Counted from the first letter of the stretch, positions 20,608-32,279 are shown. The stretch is 64,000 nucleotides of DNA from Enoplolaimus lenunculus (GCA_030248215.1 JASANG010004103.1:62001-126000), one strand, 5' to 3'. Made by a program: numbers and translations. The notes: generated by a model from the sequence alone, not told the origin.

Positions 20608-21671
20608 CACATGCGGTGTCTTGCGTCCAGAAATATGTTGTATAAGCTTACTGAAGTCGAATAATCAATTATTGCTTCAAAGTTACATGGTTACCGTACC
20701 TTATTTGACCAAAACTATATTTATGTCAATAAAAATAACTGTTATTTGTCCATGAATAAATTGAGCCAACAAAACTGCTTGTTCTCGTTGCTAAGGATAT
20801 ATGATTAAGTTTTTACGTATAAATAGGTATCCAGCCTGAAGGTTTAATATTCTACAAATATACTAGTAGGGCTAGACAATTATTAAGCATAATAACGTAA
20901 GCACGATAAGATGATTATAGCTCAAGCAGTAGAATTTTTAGAAAATATTTTCACGCTTGAAATTAATCTTGCACGTAACATTGATAAGTAATGAAATGTT
21001 GATGGAAATTTTTTAAATCTATATATTAAAGCTGGAATGCACCACATACGTATTTTGAGCAAGTGTCCAGCATTACATTGTTTACATTTTCTTGGAACAT
21101 AAACTTGATTGTTATGTGAAAACAAAATTTGCGTCCAGATTTTTCTTCGCTAATTTTTGCGCATTGCGCAAAGCAGGCTGACTAGTTTAATATTATTCCT
21201 AAAAATGTCACTGTTTATAAGTTTTTAAAATATTAATCAATAAAAGTCTAAACCTAATCCGTACCCTAAATACGTTGCTGATTTGAAAACTCTTACTATT
21301 GTTGCGTTTCTAAACAATTTTGACGTTACTAAACGAAACGCAAACTTGCAAAACAGAGCTTATAGAATATCTTAGCCGATATTTTAAATTTAGTGGGCAA
21401 AAATTAAATTAGTTTTGTCTAAAAAATGTTTATATCTGTAACTGAAAATGCCAAAACGTGGCCTGCTTTGAAGTGTTGCACTTTTAAGAATATAAAATCG
21501 GTACTTGAGTTATTTAAAAAAATTCAGATTAAATTATTTTAATTTTTAGGAACTCCGGTCAAATTTAAGTAAAACTGACTGATTCAAATAGGTCAGAAAA
21601 CTTGCCGCAACCTAAATTACCCCCGATTCAGACGGCTAATCTAGCTCTACACCTTCGTTGCAAAAACTTAC
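20608..21671. other. AT-rich stretch, no repeat or gene recognised
   Basis: If the exon at 21672-21889 is real, this would be the start of its downstream intron. I could not find a convincing second exon. The 67-codon minus frame at 20922-21125 has no recognisable domain. Confidence 0.5.
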
Positions 21672-21889
21672 CATTCTTCAACACCTTTTGGCTCCGGACG
21701 ACTTCTGCTAATCGCATTATCCGTCAGATTTGGATTAGATAGGGAACTTTGCCGACGAACTGCATAATTGCTCCTTCTTGCTCGAGTGAGCCCAGTCTCG
21801 TGTTGAGCAGATTTGAATTTGGGTTGAAACATTGCAACAAGTTGAACGTTGAATGTTAACGCTTGGAAGTAAGCGGCCGAGTGTGCCAT
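21672..21889 (-). CDS. candidate first coding exon of an unidentified gene
   Basis: A minus-strand frame runs from an ATG at 21889 for 72 codons and ends at GAAGAATG|GTAAGT, a consensus splice donor, with the exon edge at 21672. The frame is also open upstream to 21985, so an earlier start or an upstream acceptor (near AACCAG) is possible. The peptide is basic and serine-rich, with RARRSNYAVRRQSSLSNPN, a pattern that basophilic kinases and 14-3-3 proteins often recognise in disordered tails. A TATAAA lies about 20 bp before the ATG. I do not recognise the protein. The evidence is composition plus donor, and the downstream exons were not found. Confidence 0.35.
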
Positions 21890-22010
21890 AGTGTAATTAT
21901 GGCAGTGGTTTATAAAGTTTAGTTGAACGCAAGGTTGTTGCTGGTTATGATTAAAAAATTTAACAAATTTAAATATCGTCTCCAATACTAAAAAATTTAG
22001 TTTAACTTGA

Positions 22011-22233
22011 GGGTCGTATTCTCAAAAGCCTGTAGCATCTGTAAGCACTTGGTGATAGGTCTTGTAACGTTTAAAACAGAGAATAGTTAAGGCTCAAAAA
22101 TTGGCCGATTTTTCGCAGAGACGATTCACACTATGCTGTACCAATTTTGAGTTCAACAACTGCAACGGTTAGTAAGTGTGAAACACTATTACTAACAGTT
22201 GATAGTTGCTACATACGTTTGAGAATATGGGCC
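22011..22233 (+). mobile_element. MITE family 4 copy
   Basis: It begins GGGTCGTATTCTCAAAAGCC and ends CATACGTTTGAGAATATGGG then CC, inverted at the ends. The internal ACCAATTTTGAGTTCAACAA block matches the copy at 59.9 kb. It lies just upstream of the minus-strand candidate exon. Confidence 0.85.
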
Positions 22234-22496
22234 AACGTCTATATCACTGATCTATTAACTCGAACACGAACACCAAACAACAAGTAAAATGTGTAAAAGA
22301 TATTTTTAATAGTTCAATATTGGAAAATTGTTCTAGAATTTCTGAAAATACCAAAGTTTTAATATTTAGACTCAAAGCACTTCCTAAAACCCTAAATGTG
22401 ATTATAAATCGCGAAAACATTTTAGGATTTTACAGAATTTGGTGGTTCCCTTTAGATAAGCTCAATGCTCTGTTATGTGACCCAGCGTTAAACTAT

Positions 22497-22616
22497 GGGT
22501 GGCGGTATACTTGTCGCCCAGCGCCGTCCGTCACCATACGATATTGTACGTAATTTGCGTGCGATGCCGCACGGTAACAGGCGGCGCCGGCCGTCATGAC
22601 AAGCATAGGGTCATCA
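22497..22616 (+). mobile_element. MITE family 3 (Harbinger-like) copy
   Basis: The left end GGGTGGCGGTATACTTGTCG is intact. The interior includes ATACGATATTGTACGTAATT and GCGATGCCGCACGG, an imperfect palindrome. The right end (ATGACAAGCATAGGGTCATC) is diverged. Confidence 0.8.
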
Positions 22617-22940
22617 TTTAGGCTGGGGTACACAATCAAGGTCAAATTTTAAACCATCCATAACCATCAAATATAACAGGGAGCTGGTTGATAAGCTATT
22701 TACCATTAATAGATTCTAATCTAAAGCATTAGGCTTTGCACACGAATTACAGACCTTAGAAACTGCATCTTGCGTTTATTAATGTACAGCTGTAATGTAC
22801 ATTTTAAAATATCTGTTTGCATTCCTAACTGCACACAAATACTGTTATCTAACGCAATACTAGTGATTCAGCTAAAAACAAGCTTGTTATTTCATATCAT
22901 AACAAAGAAATTAAACGCTTAACAGAGCCACGCCTACACC

Positions 22941-23128
22941 CAGGGCCGGTGTTATACGACAGTCGGCCACCCCCAAAACAGGTCCGAGGGTTGCGCCCAA
23001 TTAAATCTTTCACAGCTTGTATAAACTTTGTGGTCCGCGAAAAAAATTTTAGTCTGCCAAGATGGGGCCACCCAAGAGTCGCCCCTCTCCTAATTGGGTG
23101 GTTTGGGGGGATGCTTAGGCCAGCGCTG
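22941..23128 (+). mobile_element. hAT-like MITE, CAGGGCCGG group, 7/8 TSD
   Basis: The left end CAGGGCCGGTGTTATAC and right end ATGCTTAGGCCAGCGCTG are inverted relatives. The flanks CCTACACC (22933-22940) and CCTACAAC (23129-23136) match at 7 of 8 bases, which supports a hAT origin. A 69-codon frame inside is a shadow of the repeat. Confidence 0.75.
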
Positions 23129-23700
23129 CCTACAACCCGATGCTTGCTAAGAAAGTAGGAAACAGGCTTAAGTGTACGGTTATTTAGCGGCGTGAACCGT
23201 AATTTGTATTTTTAACCTACTTATATTTCTCTATCAGTTTCTTGAAAAGTAATTTTTAATCAACCAGGCGACGGGTTTAAAACTTGAACACTTGGCCATC
23301 CTGGGCAAAATGCTCATTGGGCTGGTTGGATTTTGAGAACAGCTAAACGAAATAAAAAATTATTTTGGTAAACGTTCTTTTTTTTCTAAATACTCCACTG
23401 ATTGAAACAATTTAAAATCTTAAACTGTGAAAAAATTTGTTTTAAAAAATATCGAACGCATGCAGCAATTATGAAATATATTTGTCTCTCACCGCATTTT
23501 TGTCACAATTTTGAAACAAAGGATCAACCGACGCATGCATCGATCCGCGTTGTTTTGAACTTATTTTTAAAATTGATCCGAGCAACGAGTTTTCAAAATG
23601 GTGAGCTATGAAAAACTTTTCAACAATAATGGTTAATTATATTATAATATTTACTCAGGGCAGAAAAAAATTTCAGACGTGAAATATATATTTATCATTA
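23129..23700. other. no supportable gene
   Basis: AT-rich unique-looking sequence. A 69-codon plus frame at 23402-23611 has no recognisable domain. Confidence 0.5.
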
Positions 23701-23850
23701 AGGGTTGCGCTATATTTGACGGACGGCGACGTCTGTCACCGTTCGTCACCCGTCCGTCAGCCGTACGGCGCCATTCGTCACCTGTACGGCGTGATGTCCG
23801 TCACCGTCCGTCACCCGTACGGCGTGACGTCCGTCAACAAGCGTAACCCT
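23701..23850 (+). mobile_element. MITE family 3 (Harbinger-like) copy with extra internal units
   Basis: The ends AGGGTTGCGCTATATTTGAC and ACAAGCGTAACCCT are inverted. The left flank is TTA and the right CCC is followed by TTA. The interior has repeated CCGTCCGTCACCCGTACGGC motifs, an early form of the tandem expansion seen at 36.8 kb. Confidence 0.85.
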
Positions 23851-24230
23851 TATTGTTTCACCACAGGCGTAGTTTAAGCACGAACTGGAGACAGAATCGT
23901 AAAAAATGATAAACATGAAATTTAAATGAAAAAATAGTAAAAAGAAATGAATGAAAAAACACGATTTTTACTCATTTCTGTTATCTGGTTTGGCAACAAT
24001 GCCTGCTCAGCCATTTTAGGCACAATCAAATATTGGAAATCATTGAAGTCGTATGATTAGTGTTCTTTCCACAACGAGTGGTCAGTGGTTGCGGTTTTTG
24101 GCAATTTATTTCCGCAATTTTATTATAAAAAATTCAAATTTGGGTGCCAAATATTAAACACAAATCAAAAGGTTGCTATATGTACAAAAAAATTTATGAA
24201 AATCGGAAACTTTAACGTAAACTTCAAGCA

Positions 24231-24395
24231 CAGTGGCGGATCCAAGGAGTGGACGACATCCATCCATCCATATGGCCCGCAACAGGGATCAAAATCTCAA
24301 GTTTTGGATTAAGGTTTACTGCTAAAATTGCGTTTGGCTTCTCGTGCCTTTTGTGTTATAAATAGCCCCGTCAGAAACTTTTCGATCCACCATTG
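24231..24395 (+). mobile_element. hAT-like MITE, CAGTGGCGGATCC group
   Basis: It begins CAGTGGCGGATCCAAGG and ends TTTTCGATCCACCATTG, inverted. The interior CAGGGATCAAAATCTCAAGT is shared with the fragment near 58.85 kb. There is no matching TSD. Confidence 0.75.
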
Positions 24396-24592
24396 CCCGA
24401 CTGGGATATAACCGCAACAACACCGATTCTAATTCTGGTACGTTTGTTAAAATCATTTTAGTTTACGTACATCGTGTTTAGTTGTAGTACCTCTAGTAAC
24501 GCAAAAATAGGTTAAGCACGTACTGATTTAAAGCATCCTAAATTGATTTTCTCATTGATTCATAATCGGCAAAAATTACTCAAATTTACAAT

Positions 24593-24993
24593 ACAATTTT
24601 TTACATTTTCAATTTCACAAATACAATTTTTTTACATTTTCAATTTCACAAATACAATTTTTTTTACATTTTCAATTTCACAAATACAATTTTTTTACAT
24701 TTTCAATTTCACAAATACAATTTTTTTACATTTTCAATTTCACAAATACAATTTTTTTACATTTTCAATTTCACAAATACAATTTTTTTACATTTTCAAT
24801 TTCACAAATACAATTTTTTTACATTTTCAATTTCACAAATACAATTTTTTTACATTTTCAATTTCACAAATACAATTTTTTTACATTTTCAATTTCACAA
24901 ATACAATTTTTTTACATTTTCAATTTCACAAATACAATTTTTTTACATTTTCAATTTCACAAATACAATTTTTTTACATTTTCAATTTCACAA
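24593..24993. repeat. 31-bp AT-rich satellite, about 13 units
   Basis: The unit is ACAATTTTTTT plus ACATTTTCAATTTCACAAAT, differing between copies mainly in the length of the T-run (30-32 bp). Units are otherwise nearly identical. Because the unit is not a multiple of three, the long open frame across it cycles through all frames and is not coding. Confidence 0.97.
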
Positions 24994-25090
24994 TTCTCAC
25001 AAAACTGATCATCGATATCAGTTGTGTGTAATAATTATTTTTTCTCAATCAAAACTAAACAAATGATAGATTTATGGTTTTAGAAAAATC

Positions 25091-25276
25091 AGCCAATTTT
25101 TATAGAACACGGCCGGAACAGTAGTAGAAGCATATTCCTAAGCGTAAGCCTAAGCCTAAGGGCAAGAATGAGCCTATTCCTAAGCCTAAGCCTAAGCAAA
25201 ACAGTTAGTCTAAAGCTTAGCTGGCTCTACTACAGCATCGCAGAAAAACGTTCCGGCCCTGTTTTATACATGGGCC
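25091..25276 (-). mobile_element. MITE family 2 copy, 7/8 TSD
   Basis: The left end AGCCAATTTTTATAGAACAC is diverged and the right end CCCTGTTTTATACATGGGCC is intact. The flanks GAAAAATC (25083-25090) and GAAAAATG (25277-25284) match at 7 of 8. The interior is rich in CCTAAG repeats. Confidence 0.8.
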
Positions 25277-25338
25277 GAAAAATGTAAACAGAAAAAACAA
25301 AATATTCTAATGCCGCTAAAATTATCACAAGCAACTTA

Positions 25339-25478
25339 CGGTGCCGCTATACTTTTGATGACGTCCAGAGCCGTCCGACAGGGTACGTCACCGTGCAATA
25401 TCGTATGTTAAATTACACACGTAGGATACCATATGGTGACGGATGGCGCCGGACGTCATCAAAATTATACCGGCATCC
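25339..25478 (+). mobile_element. MITE family 3 (Harbinger-like) with TTA TSD
   Basis: This 140 bp copy begins CGGTGCCGCTATACTTTTGA and ends AAAATTATACCGGCATCC. It is flanked by TTA at 25336-25338 and 25479-25481, as expected for PIF/Harbinger targets (TWA). The centre is the palindrome around CGTATGTTAAATTACACACG. Confidence 0.88.
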
Positions 25479-25481
25479 TTA

Positions 25482-26506
25482 TTCATTGCCGTTCAGCTTC
25501 GTAGAAGGAAATCTCAAAAATAGTTCAAAACTATAGCGCTATTTTAAGTCTACCCTAAATTTTTATTAGCCCCTACAGAATGACATTGTCACGTTCAAGA
25601 CCTCACACAACTTGAACCAACTTAAATTTAAAATCATACTCATATAACCTGAACTGCTACTTAATAAATGATTTGACCTAAAAGCTAAAAGTGTTGCACA
25701 GTAAGATAGCTTGAGTTCAACCATATATTTAGTGAGCGTGGGACATGAGGGTCGGACCCCCTTGACTCATTAAGACTGGCCGATTTTCGTACCGAATATT
25801 ATAAATGATGTAATTTTTGATATTTAAATTTCTTTAAAATATTTCCATGCGTGACCGACATTGACCGGTTGCCTGCTCCCGTTCCGGTTCAATTTCTTGA
25901 GAATTTGTGCCAGCGATGTAACCAGGTTTACATTTCGGGAGGTTACAATTTTATGCAAACGTGGTTTGCTAGCGACCGAAGCGAGCGGAAAAATTTTAAA
26001 CTTACGGGATCGGTCTTGTTATTCTGAAACCTGTAAAAGTATGTTTTTCTTGATACCTCAGAAACTTCAAGAGGCGATATGCGTATCCCACCTATTCCCT
26101 TGTATGCCCCTTGATTTGTGTCAACGTATAAAGTTGTTCTTCAAGTTAGCATCACTTTATTTTTTTCTAAAAATTCAGTTGTTTAAGGGGGCCGTTCTCC
26201 CAGTCATCCCCTTGTGTCCGCTTATGATATATGTACATAATGTACATATGCGTTGAAAATCTATCATTCAATGTCATATTAATAATAGCGTTCCCCAGAG
26301 CTGTAACTTTGAAGATTGAGACCGATTGCTCGAGGCATTTAGTCGTTAATTATCATTAATTCGCCCCCTTGAAACGTGCCAACCGGTGGCTTTAATTCAT
26401 TCGAGTTGAAGTAGGTTTCAACAATTAAACTTTGAACCAGGTTAAAAAATTGAACTCAACCGGGCAGTTAAGTGCTAGGTTTAAAAATTTTGATCAGTTT
26501 TTCGTT

Positions 26507-26508
<2 letters not shown>
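25482..26508. other. no supportable gene; one shared repeat
   Basis: The segment 25905-26110 matches the 1.57 kb repeat (TTTCGGGAGG, TGTTATTCTGAAACCTGTAA). The 131-codon frame at 25861-26256 lies mainly over this repeat and has no domain. Confidence 0.5.

Positions 26509-26580
<72 letters not shown>
26509..26580. repeat. (TA)n plus (GT)n microsatellite
   Basis: About 30 perfect TA dinucleotides are followed by six GT dinucleotides. The frames across it are meaningless. Confidence 0.97.
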
Positions 26581-27899
26581 AGGTATATATACGCAAGTTG
26601 GTTTTTCTTCTGGAAAAATTGAAGCGACCGGAAAAAACGGAAAAAAACTGAAAATCATGTACTGATGACTCCGCAAGCGCAAAAAAGTTGATGGATAATT
26701 TGTCTACTGAAAAAATGACATTGGGAGAATCAAACGACTATTTTGTTAAGTATCCACATTTGCTAACACATGATGACAAGCATACTGCACACACTACAGA
26801 GCTGACATATATACCTAAAAAGGTGCATATGCCAGCTAAGGTGGCTACAAACTTGCGGGATTAAGGTCGGCTAAAAATGTGCAAACAGGATTTAGCACCG
26901 TAGGTCCAACCCCCTCGGAAAAAACGGAAAACCCGGAAAACCCCGGAAAAACTGAAAAAACCGTTTTCGTCCGTTGGTTATTCAGGTGCCCAACTCTGTA
27001 TATATGTAACAACTTCACAACCATGAAATTGGTAACAGCAATGACAAAATGAAAAATACACTAAGAGCTAAGATTATTTGAAAAATCTCCTCAGTAATGA
27101 TTCGTTGCTTTCCTTCATACGTTGGCTTCAGGCTACACAAACCATTTTCCTAAAATCGCACCAACCTTCAACCAGGTTCGCTTAAGCTTGTGGTGTCGTG
27201 AAAATCAAAATACGCTTCATAAGCACGATGTTTCCATGCGGTCTCGTAGTTCCTTCACAGGTCCTTGATAAGCTAAACTTTTCAACACTAAAACAGCCAC
27301 ACGTAGCATAGGAAAATAATCGTTTTCGCAACATTTCCTGCCTAAATCGTTTTGTAAATCTGTCGGCTTCAATTAGTTTCATCAGCGAAAACCAGTACGG
27401 TGCTAAACAGGGGCGTTATACAAGGAGATGTTGTATGTAGACGATATCCCTGTCGAAACTGTATGAAGGGGCATTAGTAAGGTTCCGGTTGTTTTTAGGC
27501 TTTACAAAACTGATGCTACCAAAGCGGAGAACAGTGTCAGATTTCAGCAATTCAAGAGCGGATTTTAAGAAAATTCAATCCGCGGAACGGTGTGATTTGA
27601 ATCGGGCAATTTTAGGTTTAAAAGGTTTTCTATATTTAGGTGTGTATGTATATGTCGTAGGCCAATGTGGTAGTCAGGCCAATTACAAATTGGCTCAGGC
27701 CAATCTGCTATTTTGCGTAATCGCAGTTTGGCATAAACTGCTATTGAGCTTATAGACGAATAATTGATTCTTTGGACAGGCGCAGAACCGTTAACCAATC
27801 AGAGTTGGTTTTACATCACTGTTGTTTTGCTACTGTTTACAATCGCTAATTAGCTTAGGCCGTTCATTAAAGAATATAAGCTAATCCTTGGGTCTTCGG
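26581..27899. other. 1.3 kb without a supportable gene
   Basis: CGGAAAA-rich sequence at 26620-26660 and again at 26915-26965 is a diverged low-complexity pair. Short frames at 27182-27382 and 27489-27755 have no recognisable domain or splice support. Confidence 0.5.
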
Positions 27900-27907
27900 C
27901 TCGTTTG

Positions 27908-28072
27908 CAGGCCCGTTGCTATGCTCACCTTGCTAAGTGGTGGCTAAAAATTTTAGGAGGGGCATTCAAGGGTTTTCAATGAGTCAGAAGCAAGGTTGAA
28001 AATTTTTTAGAAAGGCCAAAATTTTTCAAGGGGGACTGAGGGCGCCCTGGTCCCCCCTTGGCTACGGGCCCC
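27908..28072 (-). mobile_element. hAT-type MITE family 1 copy, 6/8 TSD
   Basis: It begins CAGGCCCGTTGCTATGCTCA and ends GGCTACGGGCCCC. The flanks CTCGTTTG and ACCGTTTG match at 6 of 8. The interior is one of the best preserved in reverse orientation (GCAAGGTTGAAAATTTTTTA). Confidence 0.88.
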
Positions 28073-29254
28073 ACCGTTTGCGAGGTGGGAAGTTAGCAAA
28101 TTTGTGCAGTTCAAATTCGTCTGAACAAACGTTTATAAATATTTCAATTTTGTCCACTTTGAAGTATCGAAATATAAAATGTTTACTAGTTTTGTTTATG
28201 CTTTTATCCAATCATATTTTCTAAGATTTCCAAACCACAATTCGCTATTTATACTTTCTAATTCCTCTGAGCGGTAGCTCGGACTTTTAAATTCTAAATT
28301 GAATTTCGCAGCAGGTGAAGAAATTCAACGACATAAAAGTGTCAAAAACATTATACTTTGCTCCTATATCTCTAAACTAAGTAGCTATTTTTAGCTTGAA
28401 TGTCAAATGTCTTTAATAATTACATAGCTAATACCCGTAAACAAAATTTCACCTAGTTTACATTATAGATTCGAAACGAGCTGTCAGTTTATTATCTACT
28501 AGCTGAAGGCGTCCGCAATAACTCTAAGCAAAGGAACGCGAACAAATTTTACTAGGACGTACTTCTATAAGTATTTAATCGTATGGGTATATATTGTGCA
28601 GACAAAGCGGCAGTGCTATCCAATTTTTGGGGCCACAGTACCTGTGTGAGCCCCCGCGCAGACAGCCACGTAAGTAGCTAAGAGCAAGAAATATGTTGCG
28701 CTATTCTGATAAAATATTTATTTACTACAAGAAAATGTCTATTAAGTTACCAGGTAAACGATGAAAATTATGGTTAATAAATATGTAGTCATGTGTACTT
28801 CTTGGTTTTATAAGTATAAAATTAACGTTCTAATTAATTGTCTTAGGTTTAGGCATAGGCTAAGCGCTGAGCATTAGGAAAGCATGGCTTTCAACGGTTT
28901 GGCAAATCGGATCTATGGCGAGCCGCACAATGTAACACTTTCCATAAAACTATTGATGACTTCTCAGTATAACGAACCCGTAGCCGACGGGGGTGTAACT
29001 CCGGATGCAGCTAATTTGAATAGTGCCGTATAATCAATTTTATTCACTTAACAAACATAAACCGTAATACACAACTTTTCCAGTAACCGCCAGTACCAAT
29101 TAAAAACCAGAACCTTCTACCAGAAACCTTTTACCTGTCTACCCTTAAAATATAGCTATCCTTATTATTATGCTGTATATGCAAAAAAGCTGCACGCCCC
29201 CAAGCCTCGCACTTTGTAACCGACAAACAGGGGGCATGAACGGCTCAGGCCGTA

Positions 29255-29307
29255 TGGAAAAAATTTTGCCCCCCCCCCTAGCAAGATTAGCTGGCTACAG
29301 GCCTGTA
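29255..29307 (+). mobile_element. hAT-type MITE family 1, 3' end fragment
   Basis: It ends TAGCAAGATTAGCTGGCTAC then AGGCCTG, preceded by a C-run. A possible left end (AACCCGTAGCCGACGGG) lies near 28977 but the middle is not recognisable. Confidence 0.6.
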
Positions 29308-30143
29308 GTATAAACGTTAGCATATAAGTTTATATTTTGTGAAAATAGTTAACGGAAAATTAATGACCACAATACTTTAGTTCAATCTGTAGTAAATTCA
29401 GAACAACTAAAATATCAGCTCATAACCCAGCGTACAAATATGCGTCCTTTGCTCGCATTTCAACTGCCATTTCGTTGAATCAAAAACCGTTTATATCAAT
29501 TTTTGCTTTTATACTTATTAAGTCTTTAAAAAGCTTAAATTTCAAAAATTGTCACTAACTTGGGTTGAAAATTAAATTATTTTACACCAGAATGGGGCTT
29601 TACCCGCGGGTAAACGCGGGTCGGGTCAAAAGTTCAGCCGCGGGTATACCCTCGGGCAAAGATTCGTATCCCACGGGAAAATTTTGACAGTTTTTACCCG
29701 CGCCAAACCTGTAAGAGTTTTAAGGTGAAAACATACGCTAAAGCTAGTCAGTGAGCGTTGACAAAGCAAAAGTTCTGTGCTTTATTTAGTTGGGTTTGAA
29801 GTTGTGTTGTTTCTAGTATGCTTTCATGTGTACAATTCATTAAAGCAATAACGCAGGAGTTCATTAAAGTGCAAATCACCACTAATCTTTAAAATGCTGG
29901 TTTATCTTCAGGCACGGTAAAAAAGTTTGTCATGGGTAGATTTTTTCAGCGTGGGTGCCTTGGTAAAGCGCGGTTCGGTTAAAAAATGCTTAACCTGTGT
30001 ATTACACCTAATATCTAATTAATCTACCTTATACTGCCACACGCAACGCACGAGAATACCCACCGATCAGCTCAATAAGAATCCGTAAGAGTTTCTCGAA
30101 AAATTACCACAAAGTTTAAAATCTATCGAAAATAGACATTTAG

Positions 30144-30222
30144 AACAAACAAACAAACCAACAAACATACAAACAATCAAACAAATAAACAAATAAACAA
30201 ACAAACGAACAAACAAACAAAT
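30144..30222. repeat. (CAAA)n microsatellite
   Basis: Imperfect CAAA/TAAA tetranucleotides over about 80 bp. Confidence 0.9.
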
Positions 30223-30651
30223 TTACGACTCACACAGTATTTAAACTGAAAATTATTTAAAATTTGAAATGCAACATCGGTGCGTGTGATTGAAATTAAA
30301 ATGCTTTGAAATTGAGGTCAATTGCCGTTGAACGACGTGGTTGATCGAACTCCATGAGAAATAGCTTCGTCGGAGGTCAAATATTTTCTCATTTTAAAGC
30401 TTGAGAATTAAGCTGTTAGCTATTAATTAAGGGTTTCCTAGTACATACGGTTCAGCAACGATAAATTTCAGCAAAAACCATGAAAATTTTCCCACCACTG
30501 AAACGTAATTGTAAGAGAGTGTTCAGGTGACATATACTTCGGTATGTATATCCAACTGGAACTAAATTTTGAAGGAACAGGAACCGGAATTTACTTCGGT
30601 TTCAGGAACAGGAACAGGAACCGGAATTTGAAATAATTTTCGTCACCGAAT

Positions 30652-31440
30652 TAGACAAGACAAGAAGTTTATTTGGACCGAAAGCACGACACAATATGCA
30701 TTTAGTATAAATAGTACAAACACAGCCAAGTTGACAAAATCATTGAATGTGTGCAATACGCCCAAATAAAGGAAAAGTTAGAAAGAGGGCATGCCCTACT
30801 TATATCTAACTTGGCAAAAATTCTGTGATGGTGCGCTGGAGGAAGGGGTTGACCCAAAAATGACAAATCACCAGTTTTAATCGTGATGAAGGTATGCTTT
30901 TAGGTCTACCTGTTTCAACAAAGTTTTAAATGATCTTACGCTCCGTGCCTCCACGAGGGGTTTGTTTGAGACATACTCTGGAAGTGAGTTCCAGACGTTT
31001 ACTACTCTGACACCAAATGAATGATTTAAAAAATTTGTTCGAAACTTACTTTTTTCGAGTTTCATGGGATGGCCCCTGGTTCGTGAGACGTTAGATAACT
31101 TTAATAACTTAGAACACACATCAATCTCCTCATTTACTATCTTATATACCATAGTAAGATCGGAATGTAATCGGCGTAATTCAAGAGGTTCAATATTTAG
31201 TATGGAAAGTCGTTCTTTATAGGGGACGGATTGCCAGTTAAGTCTGCTAAACAGACGGCGGGTGAAATATCTTTGAACCCGTTCAATTGTATTTATATCT
31301 CGAATATAGCATGGTGACCAGACAAGTGACGCATATTCGAGAAGTGGCCGTACGTATGTTAGGTATGATTTAAGCACTGTTGGACTTTTTAGAAAACTTG
31401 CCAAGCACGCGTGATGAATTGCGGATACCTTGCTCCCATA
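30652..31440 (-). mobile_element. LINE 3' fragment, CR1/Jockey-type reverse transcriptase tail
   Basis: The minus-strand frame 30877-31593 ends with the conserved C-terminal part of a non-LTR retrotransposon polyprotein. In order it shows YVRPLLEYASLVWSP, IERVQRYFTRRL, YKERLSILNIEPLELRR, DLTMVYKIV, TRGH and VWNSLPEYV. These follow the polymerase palm and form the thumb region typical of CR1, Jockey and related clades. The catalytic palm and endonuclease are absent, so the copy is strongly 5'-truncated. About 50 N-terminal codons of the open frame are unrelated flanking sequence. The 3' UTR runs on to about 30652, where AATAAACTTC occurs on the minus strand. It is not functional alone. Confidence 0.9.
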
Positions 31441-31593
31441 TACAATTTTGATTGGCCGGTGTAAATACTCTTGTATCTGGCTTATTCCGTTGACGTAGTA
31501 ACTAACCAATGAAAACGTACTCCTGAGATCAAAGAGTATTTCATAATTTCGCTTGGAATTGCGCAAACCTACGGCTACAAAGTATCGAATCAA

Positions 31594-31983
31594 AAAAAGT
31601 ATAAACTAAACTTAAATTCTATTTTTAATCAGCACGATTGTATAATTTAGTAATAATCTTCTACTCCAACAGCAATAATTCAGCATATTCTCGTTATACA
31701 TACAGGCATAAACATAAACGAACATATAATTATGTAAGCAAGCCTGACAAATAATACTTTAACTTCACTGCCGTCTTTGGTGGCACATATATCATGCCGG
31801 TCAGCCTTTGTGCTTGCCAAAATTGACGCAACCTCCCAAATATCTCAACATTAAATGTCTTATTAAATCAAGTAGGGGGGCCAACAAATCTGTGAGACAC
31901 AACACTTTCGAGCACGAGTTTATGTATCGTAACTACTTGATGTGATTAATGTGCGCGACAGACTTTCGACAACACCAACAGCT
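31594..31983. other. no supportable gene
   Basis: Nothing recognisable between the LINE fragment and the microsatellite. Confidence 0.55.
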
Positions 31984-32091
31984 GTAACAACAACAACAAC
32001 AACCCCGGCCCCCCCCGGGCGCCCCCCCCCCCCCCCCCCACACACGCGCGCCACCCCCCACACACACCCCACACACGGGCACACACACAAC

Positions 32092-32128
<37 letters not shown>

Positions 32129-32213
32129 CCATACCAACAACAACAACAACCATAACAACAACAACAACAGCAACAACAACAACAACACCAACAACAAGAA
32201 CAACAACAACACC

Positions 32214-32279
<66 letters not shown>

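Larger units (their letters stand above)
28073..30651. other. 2.6 kb without a supportable gene; small repeats only
   Basis: It contains a TTAGGC fragment near 28843-28880, a family 1 end fragment at 29255-29307, a CGCGGGT-rich patch at 29597-29710, a CAAA microsatellite at 30144-30222 and an ACAGGAACCGGAAT-type fragment at 30570-30635. Confidence 0.5.

Noticed and set aside
24593-24993. CRISPR array
   Set aside because: The units are contiguous without spacers, in a eukaryotic AT-rich context. The same holds for the 16.6 and 52.4 kb arrays.
24543-25031. A 162-codon open frame rich in Phe, Ile and Asn
   Set aside because: It is created by the 31-bp AT satellite, whose length is not a multiple of three. 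The frame cycles through different readings of the same repeat.
25861-26256. A 131-codon frame as a membrane protein gene
   Set aside because: The sequence matches an interspersed repeat at 1.57 kb that has no such frame; there is no splice or domain support.
28600-28670. A possible small exon between ATTGTGCAG and CAC|GTAAGT
   Set aside because: It is open in one frame for only about 23 codons, without homology; chance splice-like words are common at this AT content.
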